A stretch of 21,273 bases of DNA from a bacterium (GTDB taxonomy: Bacteria > Chloroflexota > Dormibacteria > Aeolococcales > Bog-877): the NCBI GenBank assembly GCA_021844355.1, contig JAKBTP010000210.1, positions 1 to 21,273 of the forward strand. The letters are read 5' to 3'. Below are positions 7,322 to 14,520 of this stretch, one piece after another (position 1 is the first letter of the stretch; each line of letters starts with the position of its first letter). The position numbers and the translations under genes were made by a program. The notes below the pieces were generated by a model. The model was not told the origin of the DNA, made no database searches, and was given only the letters and a program-made list of their open reading frames with translations.

Positions 7322-8311
7322 TCAGTAGGCGGCCAGCTGCCGGAGCTTGGCCTCGATCTTCTCCGGGCCAAGGCAGTAGACCTCGGCGAGTGGCTCGGCG
7401 AAGGGGATGGCGGGAACCTCGGGGCCCCCGAGGCGCATCACCGGCGCGTCCAGCTGCTGGAAGCACTCCTCAGCGACGATGGCGGCCACCTCGGCTCCCA
7501 CGCCGACTGCGAGGTTGGCCTCGTGGCACACCAGAACCTTGCCGGTCTTGCGGGCGGTGGCGATGATCGCCTCCCGGTCCAGGGGCCGGACCGTTCGGAG
7601 GTCCAGCACCTCCACCTCGATCCCATCGTGGCCCATCCGCTCGGCAGCCGTCAGCGCCTCATGCACCGTCGCGCCGTAGGTGATGCAGCTGAGATCGGCG
7701 CCCTCACGCGCCACCCGGCTCTTCCCGATCGGCACCAGGTGCTCCCCGTCGGGAACCTCCTCGCGCAGCGAGCGATAGAGGGCCTTGTGCTCGAAGAAGC
7801 AGACCGGATCTGGGTCCCGGATGGCCGAGAGCAGAAGGCCCTTGGCGTCCGCGGGTGTCGAGGGGATCACCACCTTGAGACCGGGAACGTGGGCGAACAG
7901 CGCCTCCAGGCTCTGAGAGTGGTACAGCGCCCCGTGGACGTGGACCCCTCCCCCACTGGGGGCGCGGATCACCATGGGGCAGCTCCAGTCGCCATTGGAG
8001 CGGTAGCGGATCTTGGCGGCCTCGTTGATGATCTGGTCCATGGCGGGAGGGATGAAGTCCAGGAACTGGATCTCGGCCACCGGGCGGAGCCCGGCCAGGG
8101 CGCACCCGATCGAGACCCCCACGATTGCCGCCTCGGCGAGGGGGGTGTCGATCACCCGCTCCTCACCGAACTCCTGGAACAGCCCCGCGGTGGCACCGAA
8201 CACCCCTCCCTTGGCCCCCACGTCCTCCCCCATGACCAGCACCCGGTCGTCCCGGCGCATCTCCTCCTCGAGGGCGCCCCGGATCGCCTCCACATAGGTC
8301 ATCTGAGCCAC
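7322..8311 (-). CDS. bkdB: 2-oxo acid dehydrogenase E1 beta subunit, branched-chain type
   Basis: 329 residues, the usual E1 beta length. Motifs follow the branched-chain type: VMGEDVGAKGGVFGATAGL, RVIDTPLAEAAIVGVSIG, RPVAEIQFLDFIPPAMDQI, GALYHSQSLEALFAHVPGL and VVIPSTPADAKGLL. The C-terminal transketolase-like domain has VLDLRTVRPLDREAI and VCHEANLAVGVGAEV. With E1 alpha it forms an alpha2beta2 thiamine-diphosphate enzyme that decarboxylates branched-chain 2-oxo acids. The GTG start at 8311 is preceded by AGGAGG 7 nt upstream, which overlaps the end of E1 alpha; ATG 8302 (MTYVEAI) is a less supported alternative. The E1 alpha stop is 2 nt before this start. Confidence 0.94.
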   Translation of the reverse strand: MAQMTYVEAIRGALEEEMRRDDRVLVMGEDVGAKGGVFGATAGLFQEFGEERVIDTPLAEAAIVGVSIGCALAGLRPVAEIQFLDFIPPAMDQIINEAAKIRYRSNGDWSCPMVIRAPSGGGVHVHGALYHSQSLEALFAHVPGLKVVIPSTPADAKGLLLSAIRDPDPVCFFEHKALYRSLREEVPDGEHLVPIGKSRVAREGADLSCITYGATVHEALTAAERMGHDGIEVEVLDLRTVRPLDREAIIATARKTGKVLVCHEANLAVGVGAEVAAIVAEECFQQLDAPVMRLGGPEVPAIPFAEPLAEVYCLGPEKIEAKLRQLAAY

Positions 8312-8313
8312 CG

Positions 8314-9318
8314 TCAGCCCTCCTGGTAGACGTGCCTGAGAGCGGTGGCGGGGTCAGGGGGTGCCGCGGCGTCCGCCTCCGCCTGGGCCGCCTCGATCAC
8401 CCGCTGGCAGTCCTTGCGGATGGTGTCGGCGTCCCCCTCCGAGAGGACGCCGATCTCCTCAAGCTGGCGGCGGAACCGCTCCAGCGGGTCGCGCTCGCGC
8501 ATCTGGGCGAGGTCGTCTGGGGAACGGTAGCGGCGCTGGTCGTCGTCGCTGCTGTGGGACTGGAGGCGCATGCACACGGCCTCCAGGAGGGTCGGCCCCT
8601 CCCCGCGCCGGGCGCGGTCCACCGCCTCCCGCGCGGCGGCGTACACCGCGAGACAGTCGCCCCCGTCCACCGTGGCCGCGGGCATTCCGTACCCGGGCCC
8701 CCGGTCGGCGACATGAGCCACGGCCATCTGCAGCGACTGGGGGACACTGATGGCGTATGAGTTGTTCTCCACGAGGAAGACGACGGGCAGCCGGTGGACG
8801 GCCGCCCAGTTGAGCCCCTCGTGCCAGTCCCCCTCGCTGGTCCCCCCCTCCCCCACCGAGGTGACCACCACCTTGTCCTCGCCCCGGTACTTGAACGCGG
8901 TGGCCACCCCCACGGCGTGCAGGATCTGGGTGGCGACCGGGCTCCCGGTGGTGACGATGTTGTGTGCCCGGCTGCCGTAGTGCCCGGGCATCTGCCGGGC
9001 GCCACTGTTGGGGTCCTGGGCGCGGCCCAGAGAGGCCATGAGGTGGTCTTTCGGCTCCATCCCCATCACCATGACCAGGGTCAGGTCGCGGTAATAGGGG
9101 ACCAGCCAGTCGTGCCCTCGCCGGAGGGCGTACCCCACCCCGACCTGGGCGGCCTCGTGCCCCTGTCCGGAGATGGCGAACGGGGCCCGGCCCTGGCGGT
9201 TGAGCACCAGTATCCGCTCGTCCAGCAGCCGGCCCAGCACCATGTCGCGGTACATGGAGCGGAGCTGGTCCTGGGTAAGGTCAGCTGCGATCGCGGGCGC
9301 CGACTCGGATACCGCCAT
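8314..9318 (-). CDS. bkdA: 2-oxo acid dehydrogenase E1 alpha subunit, branched-chain type
   Basis: 334 residues from ATG 9318, chosen because AGGAGG lies 10 nt upstream and the sequence before it has no domain content, though the frame stays open to 9387. The thiamine-diphosphate motif is GEGGTSEGDWHEGLNWA ending in VENNSYAIS. Substrate-class markers are ARQMPGHYGS, GSPVATQILHAVGVA and LQSHSSDDDQRRYRS (the phosphorylation-loop-like region of branched-chain E1 alpha). ISGQGHEAAQVGVGYALRRG precedes the catalytic part. It is the first gene of the operon, 85 nt downstream of ftsX. No regulator gene of the Lrp or BkdR type is adjacent, and no E3 gene is in the window. Confidence 0.94.
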   Translation of the reverse strand: MAVSESAPAIAADLTQDQLRSMYRDMVLGRLLDERILVLNRQGRAPFAISGQGHEAAQVGVGYALRRGHDWLVPYYRDLTLVMVMGMEPKDHLMASLGRAQDPNSGARQMPGHYGSRAHNIVTTGSPVATQILHAVGVATAFKYRGEDKVVVTSVGEGGTSEGDWHEGLNWAAVHRLPVVFLVENNSYAISVPQSLQMAVAHVADRGPGYGMPAATVDGGDCLAVYAAAREAVDRARRGEGPTLLEAVCMRLQSHSSDDDQRRYRSPDDLAQMRERDPLERFRRQLEEIGVLSEGDADTIRKDCQRVIEAAQAEADAAAPPDPATALRHVYQEG

Positions 9319-9403
9319 GGCCTTAGCGCCTCCTGTGGAGCCTTGTCCCCGGCGCCATCCTAGCGCGCCACCGATCCTCCCCGGCACCCCCCCGCCTCCT
9401 TCC

Positions 9404-10300
9404 TCAGGTGGCCAGCGAACGCCGGATGCCGACCAGGCTGCCGAACGAGCCCAGGACCGCGCCGCCCAGTATGAGCCCGAGCGAGATCAGCACCGCCAGC
9501 CTCACCCCCACGCCGAGCGCCAGCGATCCTCCGGAGCCGAAGGCCACCCCCACCCCGAGGAGGACTCCCGAGGCGAGGAGGGCGGAGATCACCCCCAGGA
9601 TCATGCCCTCCAGGATGAACGGCCAGCGAACGAACCAGTCGGTGGCCCCCACCAGCTTCATGATCTCGATCTCCTGCCGGCGGACGAAGGCCGCGGTGCG
9701 GACGGAGATGGTGATGATCACCAGCGCCACCGCGCCCACCACCGCCACCAGGATGGCGCCTCCCAGCTGGGCGGCAAGGATGTAGTGCTCAACCCGGGGG
9801 ATGACATCCTTGTTGTAGTCGGTCTGGTGGGGGCCGGGGAAGAGCAGGTCCGAGGTCGACACCTGGTTGTTGATGGCGGTGACCGCGGCGATGTTCTTCA
9901 GGTGGAGGTTGATGCTGGCCGGCAGTGGGTTGCCGCCGCCACTGGTCTCCAGGACGTGCAGCGCCCCGCCCAGTCCCAGGGTGGAGGAGGCCTGGGCGGC
10001 GGCCTGATCCTTGTTCTCGAAGCTGGCCGCCTGGACGTTGGGCTCGCTGGCCAGAGTGTGCTCCAGGTTGAGGGCCGAGGCGAAGGAGATGTGGTCGGCC
10101 ATGAACACCTTGAGCACGCTGGCCTGGGACTCCTCCTGCTGGAGGACCTTGTCCAGGGCGAACACCACCCCCACCGCGGCCCCGGCACCCAGGAGCGTCA
10201 GGGTCACGGTGAGGAGGGAGGCGAAGGCGATCCCGCGGTTGCGGACGATGTTCTGGAGCGCGACCCGGACCACGAAACGGAGAGCGGGGATGGGGTTCAA
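9404..10300 (-). CDS. ftsX: cell division protein FtsX
   Basis: 298 residues. FtsX is the membrane subunit of the FtsEX ABC-type complex that activates peptidoglycan hydrolases at division. One helix near residues 23-47 is followed by an extracytoplasmic domain to about 185. Three helices then lie in the C-terminal FtsX domain, with VRRQEIEIMKLVGATDWFVR between the first two, the hallmark of the family. The start is TTG at 10300 overlapping the ftsE stop as TTGA, with GGGGAGG 7 nt upstream. The frame is also open upstream inside ftsE but that sequence is a Gly/Pro-rich shadow. The non-ATG start and overlap imply translation coupled to ftsE. Confidence 0.94.
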   Translation of the reverse strand: MNPIPALRFVVRVALQNIVRNRGIAFASLLTVTLTLLGAGAAVGVVFALDKVLQQEESQASVLKVFMADHISFASALNLEHTLASEPNVQAASFENKDQAAAQASSTLGLGGALHVLETSGGGNPLPASINLHLKNIAAVTAINNQVSTSDLLFPGPHQTDYNKDVIPRVEHYILAAQLGGAILVAVVGAVALVIITISVRTAAFVRRQEIEIMKLVGATDWFVRWPFILEGMILGVISALLASGVLLGVGVAFGSGGSLALGVGVRLAVLISLGLILGGAVLGSFGSLVGIRRSLAT

Positions 10301-11073
10301 AGGTTGGCCTCCCCATCCTTCAGGTACTGGCCCTCCTGCTCGTCCCGGATGAGCCCTCCCCCCTCCATCGCCAGCACTCGGCGCCGGCATAGGTCCACCA
10401 CCTCGCGGTTGTGAGTGGCCATGACCACCGTGGCTCCCCGGTGGTTGATCTGCAGCAGGAGCTGGACGATCCCCCACCCGGCGTCCGGGTCCAGGTTGCC
10501 GGTGGGCTCGTCCGCCAGGAAGATCCTCGGGCGGTGGACCAGCGCCCGGGCGATCGCCACCCGTTGCTGCTCCCCCCCGGAGAGCTCGGTGGGAAAGGTG
10601 TTGAGCTTGTCCTCCAGCCCCACGATGTACAGCGCCTCCCCCACCTTCTCCTTCAGGTGGCTGCGGCCGGGGTCCGTGACCTGGATGGCGAAGGCCACGT
10701 TCTGGGCCACGGTGAGGGTGGGCAGGAGCTTGAAGTCCTGGAAGACGATCCCCATCTTGCGCCGCAGCCGGGGGAGGTGGCGGCGACGGAGGCGGGCCAG
10801 GTCCTGGCCCTCCACCAGCACGTGGCCCTTGGTGGCGGTCTCCTCACGGATCAGAAGACGGATGATGGTCGACTTCCCGGCACCACTCGCTCCCACCACG
10901 AACACGAAGTCCCGGGGCGGGATGGTGAAGGAGACGTCCCGGATGGCGGTGGCCCCGTTGGGGTAGGTCTTGCTGACGTTCTGGAAGACGATGATGGGCG
11001 GCTCGTGGCGGGCCGGCCGGGTGGTCTCCGCGACCTGGGGCCTCGGCGGTGCGGGGCTGGTGGAGATCGACAT
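10297..11073 (-). CDS. ftsE: cell division ATP-binding protein FtsE
   Basis: 258 residues. Walker A GASGAGKST at 61-69, Q-loop in VFQDFKLLPTLTVAQNVAF, ABC signature LSGGEQQRVAIARAL from 164, Walker B IFLADEPTGNLD, and the H-loop ATHNREVVD. The GATAIRDVSF and DFKLLP segments are typical of FtsE. The N-terminus carries about 25 residues (Ser/Pro/Arg-rich) before the ABC fold, more than in E. coli FtsE. ATG 11073 has no good ribosome-binding site, so a shorter start cannot be excluded. In the 154 nt between prfB and ftsE a TATACT (-10-like) lies at 11176-11181 with no matching -35, and GCCAGC-CCG-GCTGGC could form a small hairpin in the leader. Order prfB-ftsE-ftsX is common in Gram-positive-type genomes. 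Confidence 0.95.
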   Translation of the reverse strand: MSISTSPAPPRPQVAETTRPARHEPPIIVFQNVSKTYPNGATAIRDVSFTIPPRDFVFVVGASGAGKSTIIRLLIREETATKGHVLVEGQDLARLRRRHLPRLRRKMGIVFQDFKLLPTLTVAQNVAFAIQVTDPGRSHLKEKVGEALYIVGLEDKLNTFPTELSGGEQQRVAIARALVHRPRIFLADEPTGNLDPDAGWGIVQLLLQINHRGATVVMATHNREVVDLCRRRVLAMEGGGLIRDEQEGQYLKDGEANL

Positions 11074-11227
11074 CTTGGGGTGCTGTGGTCCTCGTGCCAG
11101 CCCGGCTGGCGCTCGACGGGCGGACCCCCAAACGAGGGAGATTGACGTAGCCCTGAGCCGTTCTTGCTTTGGGCGAGTATAGCCCGCCGGTGTCAGACCT
11201 GCCCTGGGGCTCACGCGGCCCCTTTGG

Positions 11228-12344
11228 TCAGGCCCCCTGGCCCCGCTCCCTGCGCTCGGCCTCCTGCCGCAGGTAGGCCTCGATGAAGGGGTCCAGCTGC
11301 CCCTCTTCGAGCACCGCCTGGACGTTGCCCACCTCGTGTCCGGTGCGGAGGTCCTTGACCAGCGTGTAGGGCTGCAGGACGTAGGAGCGGATCTGGTTCC
11401 CCCACTCCGGCGAGATGAGGTCGCCCTTGAGGTCCGCGAGATGCTCCGCCCGCTGGGCCCTCTGATAGTCGGCCAGCCGGGAGCGGAGCACCCGCCAAGC
11501 GGTGGCCCGGTTCTGCTGCTGGGAGCGCTCGTTCTGGCAGGTGACCACGATGCCGGTCGGGAGGTGGGTGATCCTGACCGCCGAGGAGGTCTTGTTGACA
11601 TGCTGCCCGCCGGCTCCCGAGCTCCGGTACACGTCCACCCGGACGTCCTTCTCATCGATCTCGACCTCGACATCGTCCGGGATCTCGGGGTACACCTCCA
11701 CCAGGGCGAAGGCGGTGTGACGCCGATGCTGGGAGTCAAAGGGGGAGATCCGGACCAGCCGATGTACCCCCTTCTCGGCCCTCAGGAGACCGTATGAGTT
11801 CTTCCCTTCGAACCGGACCGTGGCGCTCTTGATCCCGGCCTCCTCCCCCTCTGACTGGTCCAGAGGTTCTGCCTTGAGCCTCCTGCCTTCCGCCCAGCGG
11901 AGGTACATCCGCAAGAGCATCTCGGCCCAGTCCTGAGCGTCCGTCCCCCCTGCTCCGGCGTGGACGCTGAGCAAGGCTGGGTAGTCCGAGTACGGGTCCT
12001 GGAAGAGGAGCTCCAGCTCGCGCTGGTCGAGGTCAGATCGAAGGGTGGACAACTCCTCCTCGACCTGCTCAGTCATGGACTCGTCGTCTTGAACCAGCTC
12101 CGCGAGGGTCACGGCATCACGGGCCCGCACCTCCAAGCGGTCCAAGTCTGCGAGCTCCCCCTGGAGGCGGCTCAGTTTCTGGGCGGCCACCTGGGCTTCT
12201 GCCGGGTCATCCCATGCCCCGTCCGCTCCCAGCTCGGCCTCGATCTCCCTGGCCCGGGCATCCTTGCCAGCAAAGTCAAAGGTGCTCCTTGAGCTGCAGG
12301 GCGCGCTGATACAGCGAAAGTGCCAAATCGCCCAGATCGCTCAT
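11228..12344 (-). CDS. prfB: peptide chain release factor 2 (RF2), made by programmed +1 frameshift
   Basis: RF2 ends translation at UGA and UAA. The stop-recognition motif SPF is at about residues 200-202 and the catalytic GGQ in SGAGGQHVNK at 245-247, as expected from E. coli RF2. The conserved 'AGAGGTDAQDWAEML' lies before them. The gene is split: ATG 12344 opens 22 codons (MSDLGDLALSLYQ...LKEHL) ending at TGA 12278-12276. The body continues in the +1 frame from GAC (12277-12275) through FAGKDARAREIEAEL to TGA at 11228. Read together the protein is 371 residues, against 365 in E. coli. Without the shift the body would need an internal start, and its first helix would be lost. Confidence 0.95.
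12275..12290 (-). promoter_or_regulatory. prfB programmed +1 frameshift site
   Basis: The minus strand reads AAGGAGCACCTTTGAC. AAGGAG acts as an internal Shine-Dalgarno-like stimulator three nucleotides before the slippery CTT. The in-frame TGA is followed by C, a weak termination context. The ribosome shifts from CTT TGA to CTT (T)GAC. In E. coli the equivalent is AGGGGG-TAT-CTT-TGA-C with the same spacing. Low RF2 slows termination at this TGA and raises shifting, so RF2 autoregulates its own synthesis. Confidence 0.95.
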
Positions 12345-12577
12345 GCCCCAACTCTACCAAGTGCCCTGGGCTCGGGCGGGGTGCTCGCGGCCACGAGGAC
12401 CCACAGACCCGCAGACCGTACGTTCCGCGACTCCGGGCGCGCGGTGACCGACTTGTCACCCCGCAGGCGCGTGGCCCGCCTCAGACTATCGATGATGGTG
12501 CAGATCCTCTCGGCCGGGGTCCCCCGCGGCAAAACGTGTCTCCCGTCGATCCGCTGAGGCCCTGGGGGCGCTCGGAC

Positions 12578-13879
12578 TTGCACACAGCAGGTCCGTCCGC
12601 GGTCAGTCAAGGGCACCGTGCGCTGATTGGCCTGCTCAGTGTGGTCGTCTTCGCCGCTGGCGAAGGCTGGGTCGCCCTGGCCTCACCACCAACCTGGCTC
12701 GCCATCTGGTTCCCAGTGCCCGCGGCCCTGGTTGCGGCCGACGCGCTCCTTCCCAGGCCTATCCTCGCACAGGCCAGACCTCTACCGGTTCAGCCGGCAT
12801 TAGAAAACGCCGCCGCCGCCGTCATCGTCGCTGCCTCCCTCGCGATCGGGGTGAGCGCGGTCGGCCAGATCCCGGCCACATGGGACCAGCCGCTCACTCT
12901 GACCTGTGCGGCGCGGGATCTGATGCACGGCAGGGTCCCCTACCTCACCTATGAACCGCAATGTGAAGCCTCACTCAATTTCCACGGCACCGCCAGCACC
13001 CCTATTGCTACTGGCCCCTTCCAGCACGACGCTCACTACCCGTCAGCCACAGCCGTGGCCACGCAAATGCGCGCCGACCAACAGTCAGGGACGCATTCGG
13101 GTTTCCCAGCCTTTGGCTATCCCCCGCTCGCCGCCCTTCTGGTCCTCCCAGTGGCCTACTCCTCTTGGGCCGAAATCGACCTGTGGGTATGCCTTCTGAC
13201 CATCCTCGCCCTCGGCCTCATGTTCATTCGGCAGCCTGATCTCCCCCCTCTGCTAATCGCCTGGCAGTGCGCTGGTCTCGCCTCCCTGTGGTATGCCTTC
13301 GGCTGGAACCCTGAGGAGATTGCCTACCTTCTCCTTGCCATCGCCTTCGCCCGACTCCGCTGGCCCCGCGTCAGCGCCGTGGCGCTTGCCCTGGCCCTGC
13401 TCTCCAACCCCATTTCATGGGTAGTCGCTCCCGTCTACCTCGCAATCATCTCCCATCAGCCCAATTTCCAGACGCGCCTGCGCTGGCTCGCGGCAGCGCT
13501 GATGGCGACACTCCTGCCATGGTTGCTCTGGGATCCCGCCCTCCCACACCAACTGTGGACCTTCGTCACCCTTCCCGAATTCCCCCTCGGCGCGACCGTC
13601 GCCACCCTGTTCGCCATCCACTCGCAGTGGCATCCTGTCTTTCTTCTCCTCTTCATCTTGGTCATAGTCGGCTGCGCCGTCACCGCCCTTCGGCGGCCAA
13701 GCCTCGGATGGGCTATGGTGCCGATAGCCTTCCTCTCTTTCCTCGTCAGCTGGCATGCGCCCGTTTACTATTACTTGGCGGTTCTCTGGCTCACTCCGGC
13801 TGTAGCCTTGGGCCTGCACGCGCCGGCGCCATCGTTCACCCCATCGCCCACGGCCGCACCCCATGGCCCAAGACTGTAG
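12578..13879 (+). CDS. multi-pass membrane protein, putative GT-C glycosyltransferase
   Basis: About 433 residues from TTG 12578; the frame is open from 12320 but residues before it are Pro/Arg-rich shadow. Roughly ten hydrophobic segments follow. After the first helices is a long outer loop beginning WDQPLTLTCAARDLMHGRVPY, the GT-C/GT87-like pattern of an acidic residue near 'ar.l..G..PY'. Its far end has GFPAFGYPPLAALLVLPVAY, matching the common YPP motif. Two Cys residues lie in the loop (LTCAA and PQCEAS). The C-terminal 20 residues are cytoplasmic Pro/Ser-rich. Start is uncertain (no strong ribosome-binding site; CTG/GTG codons nearby). It is divergent from prfB across 12345-12577, where I see no clear promoter beyond a TAGAGT near the prfB start. 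Substrate is unknown. Confidence 0.6.
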   Translation: MHTAGPSAVSQGHRALIGLLSVVVFAAGEGWVALASPPTWLAIWFPVPAALVAADALLPRPILAQARPLPVQPALENAAAAVIVAASLAIGVSAVGQIPATWDQPLTLTCAARDLMHGRVPYLTYEPQCEASLNFHGTASTPIATGPFQHDAHYPSATAVATQMRADQQSGTHSGFPAFGYPPLAALLVLPVAYSSWAEIDLWVCLLTILALGLMFIRQPDLPPLLIAWQCAGLASLWYAFGWNPEEIAYLLLAIAFARLRWPRVSAVALALALLSNPISWVVAPVYLAIISHQPNFQTRLRWLAAALMATLLPWLLWDPALPHQLWTFVTLPEFPLGATVATLFAIHSQWHPVFLLLFILVIVGCAVTALRRPSLGWAMVPIAFLSFLVSWHAPVYYYLAVLWLTPAVALGLHAPAPSFTPSPTAAPHGPRL

Positions 13880-14127
13880 CCCCAAGCCCCCTGTCGCCCC
13901 TGCTGACGTGCCGGGGCGCTCATCCCTACCCGAGGCGGCGACTCATCTGCGCAACGCCCCCTACCGAGGGCGACTGAGCGTCCCCCCCGACCGCAGTTCG
14001 CGTCGCCGCACACAAACGGCGTTATGGTCCCAACCCCGGGCGCTGGTCCGCACCGCCGCGGGTCCTGCCGTCACATTGCACGCGCCCACGCCCCCAACGG
14101 TCACTAGAAGGCCAAGGAACGCAAAGC

Positions 14128-14520
14128 TTGGATCATCACCACACGCCCGCCAGGCCGACCGCATTCCTTGAGCCCTTGCTCTTGGGGGCAGTCGCGATCT
14201 ACATGATCGCAGTGATTGTCCAATCGTCCACTGCCGCGCTCTTCCCGCTTCTCTCTTCTGACACGCGCCACTTGATCTCCGCGGGCCTTCGCGAGCGGCA
14301 GTGTCTCACACTCCAGTTGCACTCTGCACTGCCGCCCAGGGTGTCGGTCTACTTTGGCAGTCAGGAAAGTGGTCTCACGCAAATGCTCCTCGAACTCAAC
14401 AACAACTGGGCACACCCGGTCTCATCGGTCACCTCGGCGCACTGGGAAGTCACGGTGGTACGATCCCCTACCCACCAGGTGTGCGATCGCGTTGCACTGC
14501 GAGTGGCCCCCACATCGTGA
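14128..14520 (+). CDS. small single-helix membrane protein with extracytoplasmic domain
   Basis: 130 residues. TTG start at 14128 with AAGGA about 9 nt upstream. A short His-rich N-terminus (MDHHHTPARP) precedes one transmembrane helix at about 15-39 (LEPLLLGAVAIYMIAVIV). About 90 residues follow that would lie outside the cell, with two Cys residues (Cys59 and Cys119) that could pair in a disulfide. The stop TGA at 14518-14520 overlaps the GTG start of the next gene as GTGA, so the two products are likely made together. No family recognised. The 248 nt upstream (13880-14127) hold no gene I can support. Confidence 0.55.
   Translation: MDHHHTPARPTAFLEPLLLGAVAIYMIAVIVQSSTAALFPLLSSDTRHLISAGLRERQCLTLQLHSALPPRVSVYFGSQESGLTQMLLELNNNWAHPVSSVTSAHWEVTVVRSPTHQVCDRVALRVAPTS

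Noticed and set aside
6641..8329. Plus-strand open frame of 562 codons
   Set aside because: Antisense to the E2 and E1 beta genes; His/Arg/Leu-rich composition typical of a complementary-strand frame in GC-rich DNA.
9319..9403. Possible terminator between ftsX and the dehydrogenase operon because TAGCGC occurs twice
   Set aside because: The two copies are direct, not inverted, and no T-run follows; no stable hairpin could be drawn.
11206..11245. Possible terminator after prfB from two GGCCCC blocks
   Set aside because: The blocks are direct repeats, one of them inside the prfB coding end, so they cannot form a stem with each other.
13863..14171. Plus-strand ORF of 102 codons between two membrane-protein genes
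   Set aside because: Pro/Arg-rich with no hydrophobic core or motif, and it overlaps both neighbours in other frames.
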